Counted from the stretch's first letter, positions 41,188 through 50,227 are shown. The stretch: DNA of 64,000 bases from JAHOYW01 sp963664605 (GCA_963664605.1 OY761536.1:3720001-3784000), one strand, 5' to 3'. Notes: generated by a model not told the origin, from the sequence alone. Numbers and translations: made by a program.

Positions 41188-41814
41188 TTATTTAAAACCT
41201 AATAATTCTACTTCAAAAGTCAGCATAGCTCCGGGAGTTATCAGGTTGCCCGCGCCGCGCTCGCCGTAAGCCAGTTCAGAAGGAATAAATAATTTATATT
41301 TACTTCCGACATTCATCAACTGCAGAGCTTCTGTCCAGCCTTTAATGACCTGCCCAACGCCAAACTCTATCGGCTCGCCACGCTGAATGGAGCTGTCAAA
41401 AACTGTACCATCAAGCAGTTTGCCTTCATAATGTACTTTAACCGTATGGTCAAGAGTCGGGCTGTCGCCTTCGCCTTCCTTGAGCACAATATACTGTAAA
41501 CCGCTGCCTGTAGTGATAACGCCTTCAACATCTTTGTTTTTAGCCAGAAATTCTTTTTGTGCAGCAGTATTTTCTTCCATTTTACCAGCCGCGGCAGCTT
41601 GCTGTTCAGCCTGCATTTTAGCCTGAAAAGCTTGCATCACAGCAGAATATTCTTCTTGTTCGAGAACAGGTTTAGCTCCTGAAAGCATGTCTGCCAGGCC
41701 TTCCTTTACCGCATCAACATCTAATTCCATAGGAATCTGCTTAAGGGACATAGCCACATTCATACCGAGAGCATAACTTGTCTTTTCTAATTCGCTTTTT
41801 ATAGCTTTTGCCAT
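41188..41814 (-). CDS. FKBP-type peptidyl-prolyl isomerase
   Basis: A 208-residue Mip/FkpA-like protein: a helical N-terminal dimerisation domain (about 1-90, with EYSAVMQAFQAKMQAEQQAAA) and a C-terminal FKBP domain (GLQYIVLKEGEG, VKVHYEGKLLDGTVFDSS, GEPIEFGVGQVIKGWTEAL, LAYGERGAGNLITP). Unlike most Mip-type proteins it has no signal peptide, so it may act in the cytosol. The frame opens at 41826, but GGAG fits ATG 41814. It is probably cotranscribed with eno. Confidence 0.9.
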   Translation of the reverse strand: MAKAIKSELEKTSYALGMNVAMSLKQIPMELDVDAVKEGLADMLSGAKPVLEQEEYSAVMQAFQAKMQAEQQAAAAGKMEENTAAQKEFLAKNKDVEGVITTGSGLQYIVLKEGEGDSPTLDHTVKVHYEGKLLDGTVFDSSIQRGEPIEFGVGQVIKGWTEALQLMNVGSKYKLFIPSELAYGERGAGNLITPGAMLTFEVELLGFK

Positions 41815-41854
41815 TACTATCTCCATTTTTTAGGGATTTTATTTGCAGTTCATA

Positions 41855-41882
41855 ACTTTACAACGATATTGACTAAAATCAA
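41855..41882 (-). promoter_or_regulatory. Candidate promoter of FKBP-eno
   Basis: Minus strand: TTGATT (41882-41877), a 16-base spacer, TAAAGT (41860-41855), about 40 bases before the ATG. The rest of the 236-base gap to the uracil-DNA glycosylase gene is AT-rich and empty. Confidence 0.4.
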
Positions 41883-42050
41883 CCTTTATTGCCAAATTAT
41901 TCTCTTATTAGAAAAGGTTTTAACCCTTTTGCATGTAAAAGCATAAAAATAAACAAAAAAATACTGTATTTAATGCTTTCAATCTTAATATTTTAAATTA
42001 TCAATAGCAGAAAGGAGTTTTTTAGTATCGCTTCAAAGCTGGATCTGACA

Positions 42051-42848
42051 TTACCTTTTATGTACTTTGCCAAACAGTTTCATCACCTGCTGGAGGTCGT
42101 TCCATACTTCGCGTTTGGCTCCAGGGTTGCGGAGGAGGTAAGCCGGATGGAAGGTAGGCATTACTTTTATACTCTTATATGAATCCCATTTGCCGCGCAA
42201 GCGCATAATACCATTTTTATTAAGAAGGTATTTTAGCGGGACGGCTCCAAGAACGACAATTACTTTGGGTTGTATAAGTTCGATCTGCCGCAGCAGATAA
42301 GGCAGACAGACTTCTGCTTCCTCCGGCAGCGGATTGCGGTTTTTTGGCGGGCGGCATTTTACGATATTGGCGATGTAGACCTGTTCACGGGTAAACTGCA
42401 TGGCATTAATCATTTTTGTCAGGAGTTCCCCGGCCTTGCCAACGAACGGGCGTCCCTGCTGATCCTCATCGTAACCAGGCCCTTCTCCAATAAACATTAA
42501 ATCAGCATTCGGAGCGCCTTCACCAAAAACAACATTATTCCGCCCCTGACATAAAGGACATTTTCGACAGCTTTGAGACACGGCATTGAGTTCATCAAGA
42601 TTCATTGTGCCAAGCGGTGTATCTACTGCTTCGGGAGAAATAAACGGAGCTGGGGATGGAGCAGAAGGATTTGACTGTATTGGAACCGGGGATGGTTCAG
42701 GAGCCGGACTCGGAGTATCAGGAACATCTGAGAAAAACTCATTCACTATTTCCGGCGCGATAAATGTTGTCTTACTCTGACTCTGCTGTTCCTGCATGAG
42801 CCCGATTATTTCATCAAATATATCTTTTTTCATACTCTTATTTGGCAT
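42051..42848 (-). CDS. Family-4 uracil-DNA glycosylase
   Basis: An iron-sulfur UDG that removes uracil from DNA. The glycosylase domain starts near residue 90 with cluster cysteines in CRKCPLCQGRNNVVFGEG, motif GEGPGYDEDQQGRPFVGKAGELL, then NIVKCRPPKNRNPLPEEAEVC and the catalytic-site TFHPAYLLR. About 85 N-terminal residues form a Gln-, Pro- and Ser-rich linker (VPDTPSPAPEPSPVPIQSNPS) not needed for catalysis; such tails may bind partners. The start is uncertain: ATG 42848 or ATG 42833, neither with a strong ribosome site. Confidence 0.88.
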   Translation of the reverse strand: MPNKSMKKDIFDEIIGLMQEQQSQSKTTFIAPEIVNEFFSDVPDTPSPAPEPSPVPIQSNPSAPSPAPFISPEAVDTPLGTMNLDELNAVSQSCRKCPLCQGRNNVVFGEGAPNADLMFIGEGPGYDEDQQGRPFVGKAGELLTKMINAMQFTREQVYIANIVKCRPPKNRNPLPEEAEVCLPYLLRQIELIQPKVIVVLGAVPLKYLLNKNGIMRLRGKWDSYKSIKVMPTFHPAYLLRNPGAKREVWNDLQQVMKLFGKVHKR

Positions 42849-42914
42849 TATCAAAAATATGGATTATTTTACAGTTTAATTGTTAAAGATACAACCAGAA
42901 ATGGGAAATTCATA

Positions 42915-44447
42915 ATGAATAAAAGAAGTTTACGGAATATTTTACTGACAGCCGCATTGTTTTTGCTTTTCGGGCAGATGCTTTACGCCGCAGAAAAGAC
43001 TCCGGAAAAAACTCCTGATAAAGCTATTGTCAAGGACGTGAAAACCGCGGCTCAGGATGCTAAAACTGCCGCAAAAGATGCAAAAGACGCGGCTAAAAAT
43101 GCTAAAACAGCAATAGTAAGCGCTGAGGATGCCACTAAAAAAGCGGAAAAAGTCGCTAAAAAAGCCCATGAAGCGCTTAAAGACGCGAAAGTCGTAAATT
43201 TCAGCTTTTTAACGACTACCAATATTTCCGGCGACGGTAAAGAAAAAGAGCCGGAAAATGTCAGTATCGTTCAACCGGAAAACTTCAAGGTCGAAAGTCT
43301 GGCGGACCTGATCCTCCGTATTGAAGAGTGGTGGAAAGATGTAATTAAATGGATTCACAAGGAAAAGCTTAATATCTTAGTTTTTGTTGTCGGCGTACTG
43401 TTGACTTTTTCTCTTGTAATGTGTTTAAACTGGATGGTTAGCAGTATTTTAAAATGGCGCGCCAGAAAAAAAGATAATAACGAATGGACCGAACAAGTTT
43501 TTATAAGCTTGAAAAGGCCTTTGTCTCTTTTAATTTTTATTGTTGGTGCTTTTCTCAGTTCATTAAGGCTGCTCAACGGCTTCGATGAAGAATATTTTGC
43601 TATTATTCTGCGCACTTTTTTAGCCTTGATGGCATTCTCCATAACCTGGGGGGTATACCGTCTGGTCGGTGTTCTGGATAATTATCTTCAGCGTTTATCG
43701 TACCGGTCGGATAATAATCTTGATGATTTACTTGTTGAACTTATCCGCAGAACCATAAGGTTTTGCGTTGTTTTCATCGCGGTGCTTTTTATCGGGCAAA
43801 CTATTCTCGGCTTAAGGATAACCGCTCTGGTTGCAGGAGCTGGTATCGCCGGTTTGGCGGTTGCATTGGCGGCAAAAGATACGCTGGCTAATTTTTTCGG
43901 TTCAGTAATGATTATGCTGGACAAACCATTCACGGTTGCGGAACGCATCACCGTTGACGGGGTTACCGGCACTGTGGAAAAAATAGGTTTCCGAAGCACC
44001 AGGATACGCAGCCTTGACGGACATATGTTTTCGATACCAAACAGTAAACTGGCTGATTCTGTGGTGGAAAACGTCGCCAAGCGTCCCTACATCAAATATG
44101 TATTCAATCTGACAGTTGTTTATAATACCACCGCAAAACAAATGGAGCGGGCATTGGAAATACTGCATGAAATCATGGATGAAAATGAAATATTCAACGA
44201 AGAATTACCGCCGCGCATTTATTTCACATCATTTAATGACTGGGCATTGAATATCAGTGTTATTGTCTGGTTTCAAAGTACGGATTATTTCCAGACACAG
44301 CAGATAAAAAATGATATGAACCTTGAAATCCTGCGCCGCTTCAATGCGGAAGGACTGGAATTTGCCTTCCCGACAAGCACAAATTACCTGAAAGTTGACG
44401 ACGGCAAAGAATTAAAAGTAAAAGTAATGAAAGAAACCAAAAAATAG
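42915..44447 (+). CDS. MscS-family mechanosensitive channel with coiled-coil N-terminus
   Basis: A 510-residue protein. Signal peptide (1 to about 25, ending LYAAE), then a repetitive Ala/Lys/Asp heptad region (about 30-90, KTAAQDAKTAAKDAKDAAKNAK), probably a periplasmic coiled coil. Several membrane helices follow (about 150-320). The pore helix GLAVALAAKDTLANFFGSVMIMLDKPF and the cytosolic beta domain (GTVEKIGFRSTRIRSLDGHMFSIPNSKL) are the MscS hallmarks. It should open under membrane tension to release solutes. It is 31 bases upstream of argG on the same strand, so readthrough is possible. Confidence 0.9.
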   Translation: MNKRSLRNILLTAALFLLFGQMLYAAEKTPEKTPDKAIVKDVKTAAQDAKTAAKDAKDAAKNAKTAIVSAEDATKKAEKVAKKAHEALKDAKVVNFSFLTTTNISGDGKEKEPENVSIVQPENFKVESLADLILRIEEWWKDVIKWIHKEKLNILVFVVGVLLTFSLVMCLNWMVSSILKWRARKKDNNEWTEQVFISLKRPLSLLIFIVGAFLSSLRLLNGFDEEYFAIILRTFLALMAFSITWGVYRLVGVLDNYLQRLSYRSDNNLDDLLVELIRRTIRFCVVFIAVLFIGQTILGLRITALVAGAGIAGLAVALAAKDTLANFFGSVMIMLDKPFTVAERITVDGVTGTVEKIGFRSTRIRSLDGHMFSIPNSKLADSVVENVAKRPYIKYVFNLTVVYNTTAKQMERALEILHEIMDENEIFNEELPPRIYFTSFNDWALNISVIVWFQSTDYFQTQQIKNDMNLEILRRFNAEGLEFAFPTSTNYLKVDDGKELKVKVMKETKK

Positions 44448-44478
44448 TTATTATCTAATTTAAAACAAGGAATCAAAA

Positions 44479-45675
44479 ATGAGAGTAGTAGTAGCATACT
44501 CAGGCGGGCTTGACACTTCAGTAATCGTCAAATGGGTCAAAGAAAAATATAATGCCGAAGTAATCGGCTTTTGTGCAGACGTCGGTCAGGAGGAAGAGCT
44601 TGACGGTGTCGAGGAAAAAGCGATTAAAACCGGCGCGGAAAAATGTTATGTTGAAGATTTGACAGAAGAATTCTCGCGTGATTTCATCTTCCCGATGATG
44701 CAGGCAAACGCAATTTATGAAGGCACTTACCTCCTGGGAACATCTATCGCGCGTCCTTTAATCGGCAAACGTCTCATCGAAATAGCCAGGGCGGAAGGCG
44801 CTGACGCAATTTGCCACGGCGCAACCGGCAAAGGTAATGACCAGGTTCGTTTTGAACTAACCGCCTACGCTTTCGAACCAAATATTAAAATTATTGCTCC
44901 GTGGCGCGAATGGGATTTTAATGGCCGTATGGACTTAGTTGAATATGCCAGAAAAAATGATATTCCAGTAACCACTACCGCCGAAAAACCTTACAGCATG
45001 GACCGCAATCTGCTCCACATATCCTTTGAAGGCGGCATTCTGGAAGATCCATGGAGCGCATGTCCTGAGGATATTTCAGTTATGACTGAAACTTTGGACA
45101 ATGCCGCGGACGAAGCTGAAAATGTCGTCATTACATTCGAGAAAGGCATTCCGGTCAAAGTCAACGGCGAATCTTTATCTCCGGCAGCTCTCATGCGTAA
45201 ACTTAACGCCATAGGCAAGAAACATGCGGTCGGGCGTATTGATATCGTTGAAAACCGTTTCGTCGGCATGAAGTCCCGCGGTGTTTATGAGACTCCCGGC
45301 GGCACGATCCTTAATCAGGCTCACCGCGCGCTGGAAAGCATCACTATGGACCGTGAAGTCATGCACCTGCGCGACAGTTTCATTCCGCGCTACGCGGATA
45401 TGGTTTACAACGGTTTCTGGTATGCTCCGGAACGCGAAATGCTCCAGTCAGCTATCACCGAAAGCCAGAAGTTCGTCACAGGTGATGTTCGTGTAAAACT
45501 TTACAAAGGAGCCTGTCACGTAACCGGACGCCGTTCAGAATACAGCCTGTACGATGAAGCTGTTGCCAGCTTTGAAGACAACGACGCCTACAACCAGAAA
45601 GACGCTGAGGGTTTTATCAGACTTAATGCCTTGCGGCTGCGGGTAATGGCAAACAGCAAACAACGCCGTTATTAA
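44479..45675 (+). CDS. argG: Argininosuccinate synthase
   Basis: Joins citrulline and aspartate with ATP in arginine synthesis. The 398-residue product has the ATP-binding AYSGGLDTSVIVKWV at its N-terminus. It continues with the citrulline/aspartate-site GTSIARPLIGKRLIEIA, CHGATGKGNDQVRFEL and RPYSMDRNLLH-like KPYSMDRNLLHISFEGG. All signature loops are intact. AAGGAA precedes the ATG. A strong terminator follows. argJ lies elsewhere in the window. Confidence 0.98.
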   Translation: MRVVVAYSGGLDTSVIVKWVKEKYNAEVIGFCADVGQEEELDGVEEKAIKTGAEKCYVEDLTEEFSRDFIFPMMQANAIYEGTYLLGTSIARPLIGKRLIEIARAEGADAICHGATGKGNDQVRFELTAYAFEPNIKIIAPWREWDFNGRMDLVEYARKNDIPVTTTAEKPYSMDRNLLHISFEGGILEDPWSACPEDISVMTETLDNAADEAENVVITFEKGIPVKVNGESLSPAALMRKLNAIGKKHAVGRIDIVENRFVGMKSRGVYETPGGTILNQAHRALESITMDREVMHLRDSFIPRYADMVYNGFWYAPEREMLQSAITESQKFVTGDVRVKLYKGACHVTGRRSEYSLYDEAVASFEDNDAYNQKDAEGFIRLNALRLRVMANSKQRRY

Positions 45676-45695
45676 TATTATTATTAACTTTTCAG

Positions 45696-45732
45696 CAGGA
45701 AAGTGAAATTATTTCACTTTCCTGTTTTTTTA
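45696..45732 (+). terminator. Terminator of argG
   Basis: CAGGAAAGTGAAAT (45696-45709) pairs perfectly with ATTTCACTTTCCTG (45711-45724), followed by TTTTTTTT. Confidence 0.92.
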
Positions 45733-45738
45733 TACATA

Positions 45739-45773
45739 CAAAAAAAACAGCCGATCGGGCACGACCGGCTGTT
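45739..45773 (-). terminator. Terminator of the gene at 45804
   Basis: Minus strand: AACAGCCGGTCG (45773-45762), loop TGCC, CGATCGGCTGTT (45757-45746) with one G-U pair, then eight T. Two back-to-back terminators separate argG from the convergent gene. Confidence 0.92.
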
Positions 45774-45803
45774 AATGAAAATTTAAGAGTTGATTTCTAA
45801 ACT

Positions 45804-46166
45804 TTATTCTTTACATTTCTTGCAATCTCTTACAGCTTTCTTACCGCTTTTTTTCAAATTCTTATATTCTGCCTGCGCTTCTTTGAGAGCTTTCATGTCA
45901 TTAGTTTCGTAGGCTTTAGCCATTTTCAGTTTAATTTCTGATAATTTCGTATAATAAGTTGATTTTGCAGTATCACCTTTTGCCGCCATTTTTGCAGCCT
46001 TCTTTTTATAGTCTTCAGCCGCCTTCTTGTATTTAGCTGCCAAGTCCTTCATTGAAAGTTTCTTACTGATATTCTTTGCTTTATCAAATGGATTATGGAT
46101 TGCTTGTACTGCGACACCTGCGAAAAACAGGCCAACGAAAAGCATTAACACGGATAGTCCTTTCAT
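45804..46166 (-). CDS. Small secreted lysine-rich protein
   Basis: The 120-residue product has a signal peptide (MKGLSVLMLFVGLFFAGVAVQA). The mature, very basic, helical part is rich in Lys and Ala (KYKKAAEDYKKKAAKMAAKGD, KALKEAQAEYKNLKKSGKKA) and ends in a CKKC pair. The two Cys could form a disulfide or bind metal. AAGGAG lies before the start. No family is recognised. It has its own terminator and lies divergent from the DUF134 operon. Confidence 0.7.
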   Translation of the reverse strand: MKGLSVLMLFVGLFFAGVAVQAIHNPFDKAKNISKKLSMKDLAAKYKKAAEDYKKKAAKMAAKGDTAKSTYYTKLSEIKLKMAKAYETNDMKALKEAQAEYKNLKKSGKKAVRDCKKCKE

Positions 46167-46235
46167 AAAAAATTCTCCTTTTTTACGGTTGTCTGCTATT
46201 TTAACTCCAAATTATAAAATTTACAACTTTTTTTC

Positions 46236-46264
46236 TTGACAAAAGCCATTCCGCACATTATAGT
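46236..46264 (+). promoter_or_regulatory. Promoter of the DUF134 operon
   Basis: TTGACA (46236-46241), a 17-base spacer, TATAGT (46259-46264): one of the strongest sigma-70 matches in the window, 46 bases before the DUF134 ATG. Confidence 0.85.
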
Positions 46265-46283
46265 TATTAGCATATGCCAATAA
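46264..46283. promoter_or_regulatory. Operator-like palindrome at the DUF134 promoter
   Basis: TTATTAGCATATGCCAATAA is a 20-base palindrome with one mismatched pair, centred on GCATATGC. It begins at the last base of the -10 box and covers the predicted start point. The HTH protein encoded first in the operon is the obvious candidate repressor. Confidence 0.65.
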
Positions 46284-46310
46284 TAAAATTTAATTCAAGC
46301 AGGAATTTAT

Positions 46311-46817
46311 ATGCCAAGACCATGTAAAAACCGAAAAATAAACGGTCTATTCAATTCTGACTGTTATAAACCGAATGGAATACCTTTATCGATGCTGACG
46401 CAAATTGATTTAAGTATCGACGAGCTTGAAGCCCTGCGTCTTGCGGATTTGGAAAATATGTATCAGGACGCCGCCGCGGAAGAAATGGGCGTTTCACGTC
46501 AGACTTTCGGAAATATAGTTAAGAGAGCTAGAAAAAAAGTTGCCGATGCACTTATTAACGGCAAGGCGCTTAAAATTATTTCACGCGGTGCAAGTTATTC
46601 AGACTCAATACGCTGTTGTCGGAACTGCGGTGTGATCTGGCGGAAAGCAGCAGAAAAACAAACAGCATGCCCAAGCTGTGAAAGTGCCGAAAGCGACATT
46701 CCGGAAGAAGCTTTCGAGACAGATAATTTCTTTCGTCGCGGACGTGGCCAGGGTGGAGGCAGAGGACGAGGACGCGGCAGAGGATGCTGCAATACTAACA
46801 ACAATAACAGGAGTTAA
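46311..46817 (+). CDS. DUF134 HTH protein with zinc ribbon and RGG tail
   Basis: A 168-residue predicted regulator. The DUF134 domain (1 to about 92) starts PRPCKNRKINGLF and holds a sigma-like HTH (LSIDELEALRLADLENMYQDAAAEEMGVSRQTFGNIVKRARKK). A CxxC-x15-CxxC zinc ribbon follows (CRNCGVIW...ACPSCESAES, about 104-124), and the tail is Arg-Gly rich (RGRGQGGGRGRGRGRGCC). The tail could bind nucleic acid. It leads a long operon of Fe-S and MoCo-like assembly proteins, the usual setting for DUF134, and probably controls it through the palindrome at 46264. Confidence 0.87.
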   Translation: MPRPCKNRKINGLFNSDCYKPNGIPLSMLTQIDLSIDELEALRLADLENMYQDAAAEEMGVSRQTFGNIVKRARKKVADALINGKALKIISRGASYSDSIRCCRNCGVIWRKAAEKQTACPSCESAESDIPEEAFETDNFFRRGRGQGGGRGRGRGRGCCNTNNNNRS

Positions 46818-46821
46818 AATT

Positions 46822-47184
46822 ATGAAACTGGTTTTCGCATCAACAGGTATGGATCTAAACGCGGATCTGGATCAGCGCTTCGGGCGTTGCCAGAATTTCG
46901 TATCTTATGATACTGAAACTGAAAAAGTTGACTGTGTAAGCAACACTCAGAACCTGAATGCCGCGCAAGGGGCTGGTATCCAGGCGGCATCAAACGTTGC
47001 GAAACTCAAAGCTGATTACATATTTTGCGGACATTGCGGCCCCAAGGCTTTTCGTGTATTCCAAGCGGCAAATATAAAAGTCATTTGTGGAGTTAAAGGC
47101 AAAATCAGCGATATAATCAAGGAATTCGAATCCGGAAAACTTAAAGAAGCGGATTCCGCAGATGTAGAGGGGCATTGGGTTTAA
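46822..47184 (+). CDS. NifX/NafY-type FeMo-cofactor-binding-like protein
   Basis: A 120-residue single-domain protein of the dinitrogenase iron-molybdenum cofactor family (RNase H-like fold). It has the usual KLVFASTGMDLNADLDQRFGRCQNF start and a HCGPKAFRVF motif with Cys and His near residue 71. No nif genes are present, so it is one of the widespread non-nitrogenase members thought to handle Fe-S clusters or metals. AGGAG lies before ATG 46822; the open frame further upstream overlaps DUF134. The next gene starts 2 bases after its stop. Confidence 0.88.
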   Translation: MKLVFASTGMDLNADLDQRFGRCQNFVSYDTETEKVDCVSNTQNLNAAQGAGIQAASNVAKLKADYIFCGHCGPKAFRVFQAANIKVICGVKGKISDIIKEFESGKLKEADSADVEGHWV

Positions 47185-47186
47185 CG

Positions 47187-48998
47187 ATGAATATTTCTAT
47201 CGCCAGCGGTAAAGGCGGAACCGGAAAAACAACCGTCGCGGTCAATCTGGCACAGGTATGGGCGAATACTTCACAAAGCAAAGTCCATCTGGTGGACTGC
47301 GACGTCGAAGCTCCGAACGATCATCTTTTTATGGACGTCACTAGCTCTGAAAACAAAGCGGTTACTTTGCCCAAACCGATAATCGATGAAAACCAATGCA
47401 TTGCCTGCGGTAAGTGTGTCAAAGCCTGCAATTATAATGCCCTGACCCTTGTCGCCAGACATGTCCTGCTGTTTGAGGAACTCTGTCACAGCTGCAATGT
47501 ATGTTCTTATGTCTGCCCGGAAAACGCAATCTCCTACAAGCCTGTTAAAATCGGAAAAATCCACAGCGTAAAGCATGGATTGCCTTTTACCCTAAGCTGG
47601 GGGGAACTTACAATCGGGCAGGTTCAGGCTCCTGATATTATCCGGGAACTGCGCAATCAGCTTGATGTAAATAATATAAATATTCTTGATTCGTCACCCG
47701 GATGCGGATGCGCCGTCCGCGAAACGCTTGCCGGTGTTGATGTCGTGATACTGGTTACAGAACCGACACCTTTTGGTTTAAATGATTTGCGGCTGGCAGC
47801 TGAACTATCTCTTCAACTCGGACTCCCGACCGGAATTATTATCAACAGGTCAGACGGGCATGACCAGATAATAGAAGATTTCTCTCAGGAAAGCGGCGTT
47901 CCGATACTTGCCAGGATACCATTCAACCGTAAATATGCTGAAAGTTATTCCAAGGGTGAAGTTCTATCAGAAAAACATCCTGAAATCAAAAATATCATGG
48001 AAACTCTATGCGGCAGAATAAAAAGCTTAGCCTCGACGCCCCCAGCTCCACGGAAAGTTGTTTTTGAACCGGAAATAGAAATAAGTGGAAAAGGATTTGC
48101 TAAAACTTCACCAGAAAGCAAATCAAAAGAAACTGTAGTAATAAGCGGTAAAGGCGGTACAGGAAAAACTACGGTGTGCGCTTCACTTGCCGCTTTACGT
48201 CCGGGAAATGTATTTTTTGACGCCGATGTCGATGCCTCCAATCTGCCTATCTTGTTGAAAGGAGAAAAAATCGCAACGCAAAAATTTGTTTCCGGCGCTA
48301 AAGCTTTTATTGATTACGACAAGTGCGTTAAATGCGGGAAATGCGCGGAAAGCTGCCGCTTCAAAGCAATAAGCGCCCAAGAAGATAAAAGTTGCCGGAT
48401 TGCTCCAGAAGCCTGTGAAGGCTGTGGTTTCTGTGAAATTGTCTGTCCGGCAAAAGCGATTGAAATGCGGCCTTCGGACACAGGATTTCTGCATTTATCC
48501 GAGAGTAAATATGGAAAACTCTCGCATGCTTTTTTGAATATCGGAGAAGAAAATTCAGGGAAGCTGGTTAGTGAAGTAAGAAAATTATCCTCAGCAGTTT
48601 CAGCGAACGAAGAGGTTTCTCAGATCCTTGGTGACGGTTCCCCCGGAACGGGCTGTCCGGTGATTGCCGCCATGACTGGCTGTGACCTGGCGGTCGCGGT
48701 AACGGAACCAACCGTTTCAGGGATACATGATTTGCAACGCGTATTGAAACTTGCCGCTCACTTTGACATTAGCAGTTGCGTAATTATAAATAAAGCCGAT
48801 ATTAATAAAGAACATTCCTCCCGGATAAAAGATTTTTGCCGGGAAAATAAAATAGAAGTTTTAGGAGAAATCCCCTTTGATGAAGCAGTCGGCCAGGCTT
48901 TGCAGGAAGGAAAGCATTTACTGGATGCCCCCCCCTGCCCTGCACGTACAGCCATCGAAAATATAAGTAAACAACTGGAATTAAAATTCAACATATAA
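47187..48998 (+). CDS. Fused double MinD-type ATPase with two ferredoxin inserts
   Basis: 603 residues made of two homologous halves. Each has a deviant Walker A SGKGGTGKTT (7-16 and about 319-328) and an inserted two-cluster ferredoxin: CIACGKCVKAC with CHSCNVCSYVC in the first, CVKCGKCAESC with CEGCGFCEIVC in the second. Each half also has the SSPGCGC or GSPGTGC motif. In most anaerobes these are two adjacent genes of about 280-290 residues that probably dimerise; here they are joined. They are thought to act in Fe-S cluster transfer with Mrp and NifX-like partners. The start ATG 47187 is chosen over TTG 47175. Confidence 0.88.
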   Translation: MNISIASGKGGTGKTTVAVNLAQVWANTSQSKVHLVDCDVEAPNDHLFMDVTSSENKAVTLPKPIIDENQCIACGKCVKACNYNALTLVARHVLLFEELCHSCNVCSYVCPENAISYKPVKIGKIHSVKHGLPFTLSWGELTIGQVQAPDIIRELRNQLDVNNINILDSSPGCGCAVRETLAGVDVVILVTEPTPFGLNDLRLAAELSLQLGLPTGIIINRSDGHDQIIEDFSQESGVPILARIPFNRKYAESYSKGEVLSEKHPEIKNIMETLCGRIKSLASTPPAPRKVVFEPEIEISGKGFAKTSPESKSKETVVISGKGGTGKTTVCASLAALRPGNVFFDADVDASNLPILLKGEKIATQKFVSGAKAFIDYDKCVKCGKCAESCRFKAISAQEDKSCRIAPEACEGCGFCEIVCPAKAIEMRPSDTGFLHLSESKYGKLSHAFLNIGEENSGKLVSEVRKLSSAVSANEEVSQILGDGSPGTGCPVIAAMTGCDLAVAVTEPTVSGIHDLQRVLKLAAHFDISSCVIINKADINKEHSSRIKDFCRENKIEVLGEIPFDEAVGQALQEGKHLLDAPPCPARTAIENISKQLELKFNI

Positions 48999-49016
48999 CA
49001 TTAGGAGAATCAAAAA

Positions 49017-49352
49017 ATGATTATCGCAACACCAGTAGCAAATGATTTATTGTGCATGCACTTCGGACATTGCCAGACTTTCAGACTTTTTGAGGTTGAC
49101 AGCGACAAAAAAATCGTCAAAAGCGAAGACAAAGTACCGCCGCCGCATGAACCGGGAGTATTACCGAAATGGTTAGGGGAACAAAATGTCGATTTAGTCA
49201 TTGCGGGCGGTATGGGAATGCGTGCGCAGCAGCTTTTTGCTCAAGCCGGAGTAAAGGTTTTAACCGGAGCCCCCGGCGAATCTCCGCAAAAAGTAGTGGA
49301 AGCATTTCTCGCCAATACTCTGGAAACAGGCGAAAACGTCTGCGATCATTAA
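49017..49352 (+). CDS. Second NifX/NifB-type cofactor-binding-like protein
   Basis: A 111-residue relative of the protein at 46822, beginning MIIATPVANDLLCMHFGHCQTFRLFEV. The FGHC motif and the closing AGVKVLTGAPGESPQKVVEAFLANTL are typical of the family. It differs enough from the first copy to suggest a different cluster or partner. It lies between the fused MinD-ferredoxin and Mrp genes, with AGGAG before its start. Confidence 0.88.
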   Translation: MIIATPVANDLLCMHFGHCQTFRLFEVDSDKKIVKSEDKVPPPHEPGVLPKWLGEQNVDLVIAGGMGMRAQQLFAQAGVKVLTGAPGESPQKVVEAFLANTLETGENVCDH

Positions 49353-49377
49353 TCACACAATTTAAAGGAATACAATA

Positions 49378-50220
49378 ATGGCTGAATGCAATAGTGAATG
49401 CGGTTCCTGCGAATCCGCCGGAACATGTAATTTAAAATTAAAAAACAGATTGTCTGCCATCAAGCATAAAGTAATGGTACTTTCCGGCAAAGGCGGCGTT
49501 GGCAAAAGTTCCGTATCTGTAAATCTGGCGGTGGCTTTGGCTATGGACGGCATGAAAGTCGGTTTGCTGGATATAGATTTTCACGGTCCAAGCGTACCGA
49601 CAATGCTGGGTTTACAGAAAGTAAAACTGGATACGGATGAAAACGGTATTATCCCGGCTGAAGTACACAACTTGAAAATCGTTTCAATTTCCATGCTGCT
49701 GCCGGAAAACAAAAATGACGCCATAATCTGGCGCGGACCGATGAAAGCAGGAGTTTTAAAACAGTTGCTCGAAGATGTAAACTGGGGCGAACTGGATTAT
49801 CTAATCATGGACTTTCCTCCAGGAACCGGTGACGAGGCACTCAGCGCCTGCCAGCTTGTCAGCGACGCTGACGGCGGTATAATCGTTACTACACCACAGG
49901 AAGTTTCATTATCAGACTGCAGACGCTGCATATCATTCTGCAGACAGCTAAATTTACCGGTACTCGGCGTACTGGAAAACATGAGCGGCTTCGCCTGCCC
50001 GGACTGTAACAAAGTTTTTGATATTTTCGGCTCCGGCGGCGGAGAAGGCATGGCAAAAGATAATGATGTTGAATTTTTAGGGAAAATTCCAATTGACCCG
50101 GATCTCGCGACTGCCTGTGACACAGGACGCCCGTTCATTTATCATTCAGAGCATAAACCGGCTGCTAAAGCTTTTTCAAAAGCAGTTGATAAACTGATAA
50201 AAAAAGTAGAAAAGTCATAA
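49378..50220 (+). CDS. mrp: Mrp/NBP35-type Fe-S cluster carrier ATPase
   Basis: A 280-residue P-loop ATPase (ApbC/Mrp) that carries and delivers [4Fe-4S] clusters. The N-terminus has an NBP35-like Cys set (CNSECGSCESAGTC, 3-16), the deviant Walker A LSGKGGVGKSS lies near 36-46, DFPPGTGDEALS marks the Walker B region, and the carrier CPDC pair (FACPDCNKVF) is near residue 205. All key Cys are present. AAGGAA precedes the ATG. It fits the Fe-S assembly theme of this operon. Confidence 0.92.
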   Translation: MAECNSECGSCESAGTCNLKLKNRLSAIKHKVMVLSGKGGVGKSSVSVNLAVALAMDGMKVGLLDIDFHGPSVPTMLGLQKVKLDTDENGIIPAEVHNLKIVSISMLLPENKNDAIIWRGPMKAGVLKQLLEDVNWGELDYLIMDFPPGTGDEALSACQLVSDADGGIIVTTPQEVSLSDCRRCISFCRQLNLPVLGVLENMSGFACPDCNKVFDIFGSGGGEGMAKDNDVEFLGKIPIDPDLATACDTGRPFIYHSEHKPAAKAFSKAVDKLIKKVEKS

Positions 50221-50227
50221 AATAATT

